This document shows, in pieces, positions 1-10,587 of a DNA stretch of 62,000 nt. Every line of letters begins with the position of its first letter. Within the stretch, counting starts at the first letter, position 1. Origin of the DNA: Symsagittifera roscoffensis (taxonomy: Eukaryota > Xenacoelomorpha > Acoela > Convolutidae); the NCBI RefSeq assembly GCF_963678635.1, contig NC_087064.1, positions 80,265,526 through 80,327,525 of the forward strand. Direction: 5' to 3'. A model generated the notes under the pieces. The model ran no database searches. It saw nothing but the letters and a program-made list of their open reading frames with translations, and had not been told where the DNA came from. Both the position numbers and the translations under genes were made by a program.

Positions 1-2649
1 GGCTCAAACTACATTGTAATTATTGAGGTCAAAAATCCATCAACCGCCGATGATTGCCCGATAAAAGTTTCATCTCAAACTAATACTGATCCAATACAGT
101 CGGCAATTCGAACCGCAGAGAAACAATTTAATAAAGGGTTGCAGATCATTGAAGGCATTGCACGCGAATCTAATATCGCAACAGGCAACGCATCAGACTT
201 CAAGGTTTTTCAAGTAGTTGCTCTCCCAAACTTAGATTGTTGCTCAAAACTAAACAGCCTAGACAAATCGCGATTCAATTTTGTCAGTTCAAAAGATCTG
301 GATAGTTTTCCATTTTTTTGGGACAGTTTGCTTCTTGCTACGTCACCCATTAAAGTTTTTTCGAGAAACTTTGATGACGTAAAAAGTGCATTAGTTACAC
401 TTTGGGCTACTGGAAAAAATCAAAAAATTGATCATAAAAAGTTCAGTTTGACTCACTGTATTGAAAACATAAACAAACAACTTGAACACGGGGAGATCAC
501 ATTTGCCACTGAAAAAAGACTCCCGAACCCAAATGTCTTTAAAACATGTGACCTTGATTCCGCTTGGATAAACGGAAAAAATATTTTCAAAGATTTCCTT
601 CAGATAGACTACCTTACAGAAGAACAGAAAAATGCATACGAAGATGAGTCCAAAAATTTAATCATTAACGGATGTGCTGGTTCTGGAAAGACAATCATTA
701 TGCTAGCTAGATTAATTTGGCTTCTACTTACAGAAAAATCAACTAAAGTTGTTTTGATAGTACACAATGAAGTGAAACTGGCACGCTACTCGAAGATTTT
801 TGAACGCGCTGGGATCGATTCGAGAGAAGGAGATCTAAATATTGAGAACCATAGAACCACTTTTAATGGGAGATACGTGGATCTCAGGCAGGAACTGGCT
901 TCTTGTTCAGTACTCGTAGTCCATCTTGTTTCCGCAAGACGTTCATTTTTAGAAGGTATAGAAGATGATTTCGATATTAGTCTAGTGAACATTAATGCGA
1001 CATTTCAGCAAAGCGTATTCAGTGGTAATTATGGTTATACTTTCGATAAAAACAACCCTCAGTCAAGTAATAACAGAACCGATGACAAAGTTGCGAAAAG
1101 TCTGCAAAGCAGTACAGGTGATAGTTTTGATAAACTTGTCGATAAAACCAACACTCTTTCATCTCTCAACAGAACCGAAGTTGCGACAAATGTGCAGAGC
1201 GGATCAGGTGATAGTTCTCGTGCCAATTTCGATAAAAGCAACACTCTTTCAAGTCTTAGCAGAACCGAAGTTGCGACAAATGTGCAGAGCGGATCAGGTG
1301 ATAGTTCTCGTGCCAATTTCGATAAAAGCAACACTCTTTCAAGTCTTAGCAGAACCGAAGTTGCGACAAATGTGCAGAGCGGATCAGGTGATAGTTCTCG
1401 TGCCAATTTCGATAAAAGCAACACTCTTTCAAGTCTTAGCAGAACCGAAGTTGCGACAAATGTGCAGAGCGGATCAGGTGATAGTTCTCGTGCCAATTTC
1501 GATAAAAGCAACACTCTTTCAAGTCTTAGCAGAACCGAAGTTGCGACAAATGTGCAGAGCGGATCAGGTGATAGTTCTCGTGCCAATTTCGATAAAAGCA
1601 ACACTCTTTCAAGTCTTAGCAGAACCGAAGTTGCGACAAATGTGCAGAGCGGATCAGGTGATAGTTCTCGTGCCAATTTCGATAAAAGCAACACTCTTTC
1701 AAGTCTTAGCAGAACCGAAGTTGCGACAAATGTGCAGAGCGGATCAGGTGATAGTTCTCGTGCCAATTTCGATAAAAGCAACACTCTTTCAAGTCTTAGC
1801 AGAACCGAAGTTGCGACAAATGTGCAGAGCGGATCAGGTGATAGTTCTCGTGCCAATTTCGATAAAAGCAACACTCTTTCAAGTCTTAGCAGAACCGAAG
1901 TTGCGACAAATGTGCAGAGCGGATCAGGTGATAGTTCTCGTGCCAATTTCGATAAAAGCAACACTCTTTCAAGTCTTAGCAGAACCGAAGTTGCGACAAA
2001 TGTGCAGAGCGGATCAGGTGATAGTTCTCGTGCCAATTTCGATAAAAGCAACACTCTTTCAAGTCTTAGCAGAACCGAAGTTGCGACAAATGTGCAGAGC
2101 GGATCAGGTGATAGTTCTCGTGCCAATTTCGATAAAAGTAACACTCTTTCAAGTCTTAGCAGAACCGAAGTTGCGACAAATGTGCAGAGCGGATCAGGTG
2201 ATAGTTCTCGTGCCAATTTCGATAAAAGCAACACTCTTTCAAGTCTTAGCAGAACCGAAGTTGCGACAAATGTGCAGAGCGGATCAGGTGATAGTTCTCG
2301 TGCCAATTTCGATAAAAGCAACACTCTTTCAAGTCTTAGCAGAACCGAAGTTGCGACAAATGTGCAGAGCGGATCAGGTGATAGTTCTCGTGCCAATTTC
2401 GATAAAAGCAACACTCTTTCAAGTCTTAGCAGAACCGAAGTTGCGACAAATGTGCAGAGCGGATCAGGTGATAGTTCTCGTGCCAATTTCGATAAAAGCA
2501 ACACTCTTTCAAGTCTTAGCAGAACCGAAGTTGCGACAAATGCGCAGAGTGGATCAGGTGATAGTTCTCGTGGCAAATTTAAGCTACCCAAACAATTCAA
2601 GCTGCCAAAACTTCCCTGGCTACTACGCAAGCTTTTCATAGCACGAAAG
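1..2649 (+). CDS. P-loop NTPase / nuclease-like protein with 30-residue tandem repeats, exon (5' partial)
   Basis: The frame is open from the first base, so the protein continues to the left of the window; the TTG at 139 is not a real start. At 16-36 the strand-helix motif V-I-I-E-V-K-N (E at 25-27, K at 31-33) looks like the second half of a PD-(D/E)xK/NERD-type nuclease core. A Walker A motif GCAGSGKT lies at 670-693, followed by hydrophobic helices and strands (VVLIVHN) as in superfamily-1 helicases and schlafen/DUF2075-like ATPases. From about 1075 the protein becomes a low-complexity Ser/Asn/Asp-rich array of 30-residue units, then a basic tail (KLPKLPWLLRKL). The open frame runs to a TGA at 2700, but a strong donor at 2650 suggests the exon ends at 2649. 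Which ATPase family it belongs to, and its cellular role, are not certain. Confidence 0.6.
1171..2571 (+). repeat. Coding minisatellite, 90-bp unit, about 16 copies
   Basis: Units begin with agaaccgaagttgcgac at 1171 and every 90 bases to 2521; the last one diverges after about 2571. A degenerate 96-bp unit precedes the array at 1075. Units are almost base-identical (one silent change near 2139, another in the last copy), so the array was homogenised recently. The period is a multiple of three, so each unit adds 30 residues beginning R-T-E-V-A-T-N and containing GSGDSSRANFDKSNTLSS. This also keeps two other frames open; those frames are not genes. Confidence 0.95.
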
Positions 2650-2655
2650 GTAAGA
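2645..2655 (+). other. Splice donor, end of exon
   Basis: GAAAG|GTAAGAA is a near-perfect metazoan 5' splice site with the cut after 2649. It falls exactly on a codon boundary (phase 0) of the upstream frame. Confidence 0.65.
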
Positions 2656-2725
2656 AACAAATCTGCAATCGAAAAGTCGAATGTTCGATGCCCACCATGA
2701 TCCGTGCTCGTTGCTTTAGAGTGAG

Positions 2726-2829
2726 GCCAGGGGTGGATCTAGAATTTTCTCGAGGGGGGGGGGATTTTAAAAACATTTTCAAAAATTTTAACGACTCCAA
2801 CACCCCCCCTTCCTCAAATCCGCTACTGG
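2726..2829. mobile_element. Small inverted-repeat element (MITE-like), 104 bp
   Basis: The left end CCAGGGGTGGATCT (2727-2740) matches the reverse complement of the right end (CCAGTAGCGGATTT, 2816-2829) at 10 of 14 positions. The element is flanked by GTGAG at 2721-2725 and again at 2830-2834, a plausible 5-bp target duplication. The interior has a G run (2753-2763) and a C run (2803-2809). It lies just inside the predicted intron. There is no coding capacity. Confidence 0.6.
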
Positions 2830-3304
2830 GTGAGCCAACATTAGGCAGTCAAAAAATGATCAAAAAAACGCATGTAGCCGTTCTGTAGCCGTTCTTAATA
2901 TACAAAGTCTTTCTCCGTAGACAATATAACATTTCGTATTTTGCTCCTTTCCCTCGTGGAAAAAAAGTCTCAACCTTGGAAAATATCCCAAAAAAAAAAC
3001 ACATTTTAAATCAAAATTCTAAAATACACTGTTTTTCATAAAAATTTTTAATGCTCTTACTGAAGACGCTTACTGTCAGCAAAAAGAAACAGACTAGATT
3101 TGAAAGAAGTAAAAAGTCATTGGAGCTGTGAAAGCAGTAAACTCTTTTAGTTATCTGAAACTTGGCTACCATTTAAATAATCCAGGCTGTTACGCTTAAA
3201 AGTACAACCTGGGAGGCGTGAGATAGCAATTTTCCTGTTTGAACAAATTATAGGAATGAAAACAATTTATGAGCTGTTTTTATTTTTCTCATTGGTCTTT
3301 TGCT

Positions 3305-4560
3305 ATTAAAGATCATCTTTGTAACTACCAAAGAAGTTTTTGACTTTAATTGTTGTTTGCAAATTTTCCGAAAAGTTAATGTGATTTGAAATTGTACCTC
3401 CGAAAAAAAATACCCAGTAGTTGCTAGCCTTTGATATCTTTTTGTTTACGCAAGGCCATCAGGACTTCGGTTTAAGCCTAATCCGTGTTTAGGATAAACG
3501 ACGTTACCTAAACTCTGAGGTTGATCAAGAACGCTCACTGGATTTGGAGGATATGGTAATGATGGGTTAAAAACTTTTCCTATTAAAGATCATCTTTGTA
3601 ACTACCAAAGAAGTTTTTTTTATATGTTGTTTGCAAATTTCCGAAGAGTTAATGTGCCTTGAAATTGTACCTCCGAAAAAAAAGACCCAGTAGTTGCTAG
3701 CCTTTTATATCTTTTTATTCACGCAAAACCATCGGGACTTCGTTTAAGCCTAATCCGTGTTTAGGATAAACGGCGTTACCTAAAATCTGAGGTTGATCAA
3801 GAACGCTTACTGGATTTGGAGGATACGGTAATGATGGGTTAAAAACTTTTCCTATTAAAGATCATCTATGTAACTACCAAAGAAGTTTTTTTTATATGTT
3901 AATTGCAAATTTTCCGAAGAGTAATGTGCCTTGAAATTGTACCCTCCGAAAAAAAAGACCCAGTAGTTGCTAGCCTTTTTTATCTTTTTATCACGCAAAA
4001 CCATCGGGACTTCGGTTTAAGCCTAATCCGTGTTTAGGATAAACGACGTTACCTAAAATCTGAGGTTGATCAAGAACGCTCACTGGATTTGGAGGATACG
4101 GTAATGATGGGTTAAAAACTATTCCTGTTAAAGATCATCTAGTAACTACCAAAGAAGTTTTTTTTATATGTTGTTTGCAAATTTTCCGAAGAGTTAATGT
4201 GCCTTGAATTGTACCTCCGAAAAAAAAATACCCAGTAGTTGCTAGCCTTTGATATCTTTTGTTTACGCAAAACCATCGGGACTTCGGTTTAAGCCTAATC
4301 CGTGTTTAGGATAAGCGACGTTACCTAAAATCTGGGTTGATCAAGAACGCTCACTGGATTTCAAGAATACGGTAATGATGGGTTAAAACTTTTCCTTTAA
4401 AGATCATCTATGTAACATACCAAGAAGTTTATGATTTTAATTGTTGTTTGCAATTTTTCCGAAGAGTTAATGTGCCTTGAAATTGTACCTCCGAAAAAAA
4501 GACCCAGTAGTTGCTAGCTTTTGATATCTTGATATTTATCAATGTTTAGGATAAACTACG
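3305..4560. repeat. ~272-bp tandem satellite, about five units
   Basis: The anchor attaaagatcatct recurs at 3305, 3582, 3854, 4127 and about 4396, giving spacings of 277, 272, 273 and 269. The last unit decays after about 4560. Each unit carries gcctaatccgtgtttaggat, which can form a small CCTAA/TTAGG hairpin, and the conserved segment gaggttgatcaagaacgc. Units differ by substitutions and by many one-base indels in A and T runs. There is no open frame. The array lies inside the predicted 2.9-kb intron. Confidence 0.9.
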
Positions 4561-5260
4561 TACCCGAAAGAGTGGACAAATCGCAACATGACCTCTCACT
4601 GGATTCGGATATCGATGAGGTATATAAACCTAACGTTGAGGCGGGGTAGTGAAGAACGAGGGGGGATAATCCGGCAATTGCAAATTGGGTCAGCTTCGAA
4701 TTAAGAGTAAACTTTTTGGTAGGTCTGAAATAGTTCGAATTTTTTTAAGATTTTGAGAACCGGAAATTTAAATACCATTCAAATCAGTGGGGCTGTTATA
4801 AGTATATAGTCTGCCTGGTAGCGCCAGACAGCTTTTTTAATTTGAACTCACAATAGAAGTGAAAAAGCACACATTTCGCGTCTCATAAACTACGATTATT
4901 TTAACTACGACATAAACTAGAACAATTGTTGAACCAAATAAAGTATCCGCTCATGTGGAGTATATCGCTCGTTAGTTATTCTCAATTGCAAACCCTCATA
5001 TTCTGGAAATAAATTGACCACAGGTACAGAACATTTTTTTATTTTTCAGCTCAGGCTAATATAACAACTTTTTCCCATCAAAATTGTTTAATTGAATAGT
5101 CCAGTGTTGTTGAAAAAAAAAAACGTCAATCTGAAGGAGAACTAATAGTCCAAAATAAGCGTTTTAGCACTAGTTATAACATTTTTAACTGGCTTTTTGG
5201 TGGTTAAAAGGTTTCATTAATGAAAAATTAATTTTTGTTTTGAAATTTTTATAAGCGAAC

Positions 5261-5410
5261 TATAATATATATATATATATATATATGTATATCTATATAT
5301 TATATATATATATGTATATCTATATAATATATATATATATATATTATATATATATATATATGTGTGTGTGTGTTTGTGTGTGTGTGTGTATGTGTGTGTG
5401 TTATATTATT
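5261..5410. repeat. (TA)n / (TG)n microsatellite
   Basis: Long alternating TA with interruptions (tatctata), then (TG)n up to 5401. Simple sequence within the predicted intron; the ORFs over it are artefacts. Confidence 0.95.
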
Positions 5411-5542
5411 CATACAATTATTATATTATACAATAAATTATATAACCCGCTGTCGCACCCGCCTTCTCCCACTTCTCGAAGTTAACCCCCCCCCCCCTCC
5501 CCTGTCTTCCTCCTTGTTTACTACCACAGTTTTGCTCCTCAG

Positions 5543-6124
5543 GTTGAAGATAATTGTTTTCACATGCGTGAGATAGAAGATGTAATGAGGAGGAACCCTA
5601 TTCGTCGCGAACTAGGTCAAAACTAGAGAACATTTTCGTGGACGATTACTACCCGATGCTAGCGATGACTGCTTGCCTTTTGAAAACTGCAGGTGTGTCA
5701 ACGTAGATTTCACACAAACAGGTCTTTATCTAACAAGCGAAGACCTTGAAAGGAGGATTAGACGTGAGGACGTGGGGCAAACTCCGCTCTCAAGCCAATA
5801 TGATTTACTTAGCAAAACTTACCGGAACACTTCAAATATTGTATCAACTCTGACACATTTGCATAAAATTTTGGTAGGCCAATCGCTATTGAACAACACG
5901 AGTTTTGTTCACCAGAAATATCAGCCGACATTTCATTCACGGCCCCCAAATCGTAGTAGATATTTATCATTGGAATAATTTGAGCGAAGAGCTGAACGAG
6001 CAAAACGACATCGATTGATATTGCTAATGAAGTTATAAAAAAGAATTCACTAAAAGCAGACACTCCAGTTATTTACTTGTTATCTCCAAATCCCCTCTCG
6101 ATGTACGAAACTTTGATTCATTAA
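5543..6124 (+). pseudogene. Frameshifted downstream exon of the P-loop gene (Walker B-like segment)
   Basis: An acceptor ttttgctcctcag ends at 5542. The frame expected from the phase-0 donor at 2649 is open for 27 codons, then meets TAG at 5624. A second frame takes over at once (from 5626) with E-N-I-F-V-D-D-Y-Y-P, resembling a helicase Walker B (hydrophobic-D-D/E). A third frame holds DLLSKTYRNTSNIVSTL (about 5803-5853). From 5914 the earlier frame resumes with HGPQIVVDIYHWNNLSEEL, ending in TGA near 6017. A last piece, PVIYLLSPNPLSMYET, lies at about 6065-6115. At least three frame changes in 500 bases mean decay or poor base accuracy. That this is the same gene as exon 1 is inferred from splice phase, strand and the Walker A to B order. 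Confidence 0.5.
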
Positions 6125-6300
6125 CAAACTGAATGACAGAAGCAATTTTAAAAAATGTCGTATTTTGAGAAACTTCTTCCAACAAAAAAACTTTTCTCAA
6201 AAGTTATAACGGACTATTTTCATCATTCTAAACTGTTTTCCCGCACCGGATTTTCATGGATTCAAATTTTTCTAAAATTGTGGGTTGACAAAAATGCATG

Positions 6301-6500
6301 NNNNNNNNNNNNNNNNNNNNNNNNNNNNNNNNNNNNNNNNNNNNNNNNNNNNNNNNNNNNNNNNNNNNNNNNNNNNNNNNNNNNNNNNNNNNNNNNNNNN
6401 NNNNNNNNNNNNNNNNNNNNNNNNNNNNNNNNNNNNNNNNNNNNNNNNNNNNNNNNNNNNNNNNNNNNNNNNNNNNNNNNNNNNNNNNNNNNNNNNNNNN
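6301..6500. other. Assembly gap (200 N)
   Basis: Exactly 200 N, a placeholder length; the real size is unknown. Confidence 1.
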
Positions 6501-7169
6501 CATCCTTAATTGGTGGGTTAGGTCAATTTTGGGAGTATAGTTTTTCCGTCTTTTTGGGCAGAGTCTCTTTTTGTGTTCAACATTTTGTTCTTTCCTATCT
6601 TTTTGTCTTTAGTTGTGTCATTTTTTCTAAAACAGTTTATTGTGTTTTGTGTTTTTCTTTTGAGTTTTTGGTGTTTTTTGTCTTTAATAAGATTTGAAAG
6701 TGGGTTTCAAAAGAATATTTTATCCAGTTTTAATCTGGATTTAACCTGGTTTGAGTACCATGGGAATTTCTTATACATGCGTTTGGTTTTGTGGCAATAG
6801 TAAGCTGCGTTGGTTAGTTTGAGCTTATTTATAATTCCTTCCAACCGTGTTAAAGGAAAGTTTTAAAACGCGTGAAAGTAAAATTAAGTTTGTTGTCAGT
6901 TAGTTTTGAGAACTTAAATTTTAGTCATTCAAAAGTTATAAGAGGGCAAGTTAACTTATTTTTTTGAACAAAAGTGTCCAACATGGGCGAGTGATTGGCA
7001 AGTAATTGAAATTTATAAAAGAAGCACACCGAAAAAAGTAAGTTTTCATTGATTTACTGCCTTTTTTAAATTACTACTTTTTTTTAATTTTTTTTTAAAA
7101 TATTTATCAATTTATTGCGTGGTTTTTTCAAATTTTTTGCGTGGTTAATTTTAGCTCACTGGGATATTC
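6501..7169. other. AT-rich sequence, nothing recognised
   Basis: T-rich sequence with short chance ORFs only (for example 6573-6800). No domain, repeat or TE end was identified. It may be the 3' end or LTR of the decayed element that follows, but no matching copy was found. Confidence 0.6.
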
Positions 7170-7874
7170 TTTGATACATAGTTAGGGTTGAGAATAGAAA
7201 ATTCAATTGAGTTTTATTAATTTTATTATTTATTTCTTACATGATTGCTGTGTGAAATTTAACAAGAAAAGTTGAAACACTTTTGTCAAAACAGTGAATT
7301 GTTGATTATTTTACCATAGTGATAAAAATTTATTTTAACGAGGGCTCAGGATTGGTTGAAAATCTATCGGGAAGGTGAGTTGTAATCGGAGATTCTTAGA
7401 AGCTTAACGAGCATGCGTATTCGAGTTTCAGTGCGAAGCGGCGTCCAAAAAGTTTCCAGCGCTCTGATGTTGTTGACTTCCTCTTAAATAGCTGAGACTT
7501 CGTGTTTTGAGCTTTGTAATAGACTGTGAAATTTGTGGTTAAATGTAAACTTATATCTTTTCTAACATTGCTATTTCGACGAATTGAATATTTTCTTGTA
7601 AAATGTTGATGGGACGGGCGTATTCTATCGGGAAGTTAATTGTTAAGGGGCAAAAAATATTTGTTTGACGAATTAAGTCGCAGTTTGGGATGGTGCCGAG
7701 TAAGTTACATGATTTAAGACAGTATGTGAAGTTTAAGAAGTAGGGAGAAGAATATTTCGAATTGATGAAATTATAGCTATGGTCTGGAGTACGGGGAGGT
7801 GAACTCTGTATATAGTGCCGTTGTAATAATATATAATAAGTGTAAGTTTTTTTGACTTGCTTTTTAACAGAACA

Positions 7875-8939
7875 TTATGTGAGCAGAGAAAATTTCATTT
7901 TTTTGGTGTGATAAAAAAAAGTTAGTGCAAAGTGATTGGTTTTGTTGAAGAATGGTTCATAAGCTTTTGTGTTGGTTATTGAGTGTTTGAAAATGCGACC
8001 GAATTTTTTATTTGTACTGTCCAGATGAAAAATATAGTCTGATTTTCTGAAGAATTTTTCAGTTAGTTGTGGGTTAAAATTAGGGTCATCGTCATGCAAT
8101 CAATCTCCCAATTATCTAGTTCCATTGTTGTCATGGTAGTTAACAGAGAATCGGTTAGCTTTGTGAGCAATAAATCTGTTTAGTGTTTAATTTGAACTTG
8201 TGTTGGTGAGTTAAGTCAATTTGGGTGTGATAGTTAGTTGTAAAAAGATAAAGTCACAATGTTCGTTGTCATCGGGGTCGTTCATCAGCAGTAGTTGCAG
8301 TGTATTAGTAAAACTATAATGGGAGATGAAAGTGTTGGGAGTAGCAAGTGTTCATCCACATATTGTGCACGTTGGTTTTCGTTTCCTCCCTTACAGCGTG
8401 TGTGTTGAGCGAAGAATGGTGAGTTATACATTAAAAAGTCTGGCATGGTAGTATGATATGGGTCGGGTTGAATGAAATCTAGTTGATGGTGGGCGGCCAT
8501 TGAGGCATTGTTGTGTGGTTGTTGGGTGTTTTCGTTTCAAGAAAGTTCTTTGTGCACGAGTGAGTGCAGAGAGAATAGAGGATCCGGAGGTTGAGGCTGA
8601 GTGGTTTAGTTGGTGGATTGTTAATGAATTATTTGTGTTATGTATATGTTGGTTGTTGGTGAGTAACAAATTCGTCTAGGCCATGTTCTAGTTGGTCATC
8701 GGTGATAAGGCTGGGTACACCCAACTCATTACTTGATAAAGATGAAAGAATAGGTGTACCGTCAGTGTGCGATGAAAGGGAAAGAGAGGGTTCAACAGGG
8801 GTCGGAGAAAGGATGGGTTGTAAATGTGATTGAGAAAAATTTGTGGGGCTGGGTTCAGAGTCGAGGAGTTCATCGGGGCTTTCTGTTTCCGAGTTACTAA
8901 AACTAATGTTGCTAACGAAAACTGTTTTACATTAGTCAT
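7875..8939 (-). pseudogene. Unassigned ORF remnants downstream of the env-like region, copy 1
   Basis: Three short minus-strand frames (8939-8688 starting MTNVKQFSLATL; 8500-8285 starting MAAHHQLD; 8099-7875 containing KTNHFALTFFYHTKKMKFSL) recur at matching places in copy 2. Pairwise conservation of the peptides suggests they were once coding. They are Pro/Ser/Thr-rich and I recognise no domain. They may be fragments of one accessory protein split by frameshifts. Confidence 0.35.
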
Positions 8940-9133
8940 CTGAATCCATGCTTGGTGGATTAGAAGAAAAACTGGGTAGGGGCGAAGAGGTAAAGTCTGA
9001 AATTGTTAGTAGTAAACCGTGGCGTTAGAGGTCGGGTGAATAGGAAGGGCAATGGTTGAGGGATTCAATTTGTTGGCTCATCGTGGACTAAAAAGATGAT
9101 TTTCCCGAGAAAAAAACTTAAATCGTGCGGTTG

Positions 9134-10217
9134 TTATTTAATTGGTTCATATATGAGATATGGGACTACGTTTCGTGCGGTGGTCGAATTGTTTTTTTTT
9201 AGAAATTTTGTTGGACTAATGATAAGTAATGCTTGTTGTGTTAGATGTGTAAATGTGATGGTGCTGCTGGTATCGTAGTTATGTTGTTTTTTTTTGTATT
9301 CACTATATTTTGCGTGAAAAAAAATCCTAATAGCGGTGGAAGGTATTTGGATGAAGCCTGCAAAAAATAAGCGTGCTACGCTAGCCTGTCTATTGACTTG
9401 TGTCTGTATTGCGCTTGTTTTAGAGTTTTCATTTATTAGTGAGAAGAGAAATCTTATGAAGTTAAACATTGCGTATAGGATAGTCAACCGTTCTAAGACA
9501 TAGTAGAGCCATCCTAGAAATGCTAGGGTTACGTTTTTCATCTTAAAAATTAACGAGTGGTGAAGTATCTTGTGGGCATATTTTACTCCGCTTAGGTATA
9601 TCTAGTCTTAAATGTCTTTTACAAAACCACTGTAGTTTTGTTGCTAAATATCCGAAAAATTTGCTGTTTTAGCGGGTTTTTGTTGTTTTTTTTTATCTAT
9701 TGATTGTCTCTGGATTGTATCGTTTTTAGAAGGTAGTTCTTGAAATTGTAGCATTCTAATGTGATGTTGTATATCTGATAATGAATGAATTCCTATTGGT
9801 TGTAGGTCTATCGTTGGGTTACGAGCGATTGCGCGTATGCTTTCAAGTGAGGGTCTCAATAAAGGCTGCATTAAAGTAGGGTATGGAGTGAGAAGATAAT
9901 ATTTATCTACATTTGGGTTAAGCTGTACTACTTAGTGGCTGTTTTCAGACCCCAGGAGATAGCTGTATCTTAAAAACAAGTTCTGCATGACAGCGTGTCT
10001 ACGAAATTTACTCTGTTTTGGTAGAATATAGGTATGCGTTGGTAGCATCTTTTGTTTTTAAAAAACAATTTGGCGAATTGGCGAAATTTTTAGTGCAGTT
10101 GTAGTACCAAAGAATATTTCCTTCATAAACAATATCGCTACAGTGGATGCCTAATAAAGGATGTCCTGAGTAGGGTATTTTGGGTACTGCTAAAGCGAGA
10201 GGTAAAATTATTTGCAT
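9134..10217 (-). pseudogene. Possible envelope-like remnant, copy 1
   Basis: Minus-strand frames 10217-10008 (contains VYEGNILWYYNCT and several Cys), 9871-9644 (IQHHIRMLQFQELPSKND) and 9541-9134 (contains a hydrophobic, membrane-like segment ERLTILYAMFNFIRFLF). The location downstream of integrase, the cysteines and the hydrophobic segment fit an env gene of an errantivirus-like element. There is no family match I can name and no fusion peptide or furin site that I can see. Confidence 0.35.
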
Positions 10218-10587
10218 TCGTTCTAGTTCACAAGTGATGGAGTGTTTCTAATTTCGAAAGTGACATTTCTGGAAAAGTTCTACTTTTTGTGTAATCTAAA
10301 CTCATGCCGATGTGAATATCATAGTGGATCACACGAAAGTGAGAGTTGTTCTTTGGTGAGAGTTCTAGTAGCCTTGAACTATGTTTATTTTCTGGATGAA
10401 CTTTGCGTCTTATTATTCCGTTATTTTTTTTAAAAGTAAAATTTTTCGTCTTCTGTGTTTCTCTTTGGGTTGTGCATGTTCCAGAATCAATTTGCCTGTT
10501 TTCACTTTTTTCGAATTTGACAACAGTTTCTGAGTATTGTGTTTAGGGTATTTACATGCTCCTTCAATTTCCTGGTTTATTTGGTAT

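Larger units (their letters stand above)
7185..10560 (-). repeat. Tandem duplication, copy 1 (3' part of the decayed LTR element)
   Basis: Collinear with 10588-13720. Examples: gttgagaatagaaaa at about 7187 and 10588; agcatgcgtatt at about 7411 and 10819; gccgatgtgaat at about 10305 and 13421. This copy retains about 290 bases (roughly 9806-10095) that copy 2 lacks. Identity looks roughly 80-85% by eye. Confidence 0.85.

Noticed and set aside
1075-2610. CRISPR array
   Set aside because: Contiguous 90-bp coding repeats without spacers in a eukaryotic gene.
995-2660. Long ORFs on the other plus frame (995-2641) and on the minus strand (2660-1059)
   Set aside because: They exist only because the 90-bp repeat is a multiple of three and lacks stops in those frames; composition is repetitive and nothing upstream or downstream supports a gene.
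3305-4560. tRNA or 5S rRNA genes in the ~272-bp repeat
   Set aside because: The conserved segment has weak A/B-box-like strings but no cloverleaf, no CCA-proximal stem and no match to the 5S core I know.
5285-5576. ORFs over the TA/TG microsatellite
   Set aside because: Low-complexity translations (YIYI, CVCV) from simple repeats.
6155-6697. ORFs spanning the N gap
   Set aside because: Open only because N was translated as X; no real coding signal.
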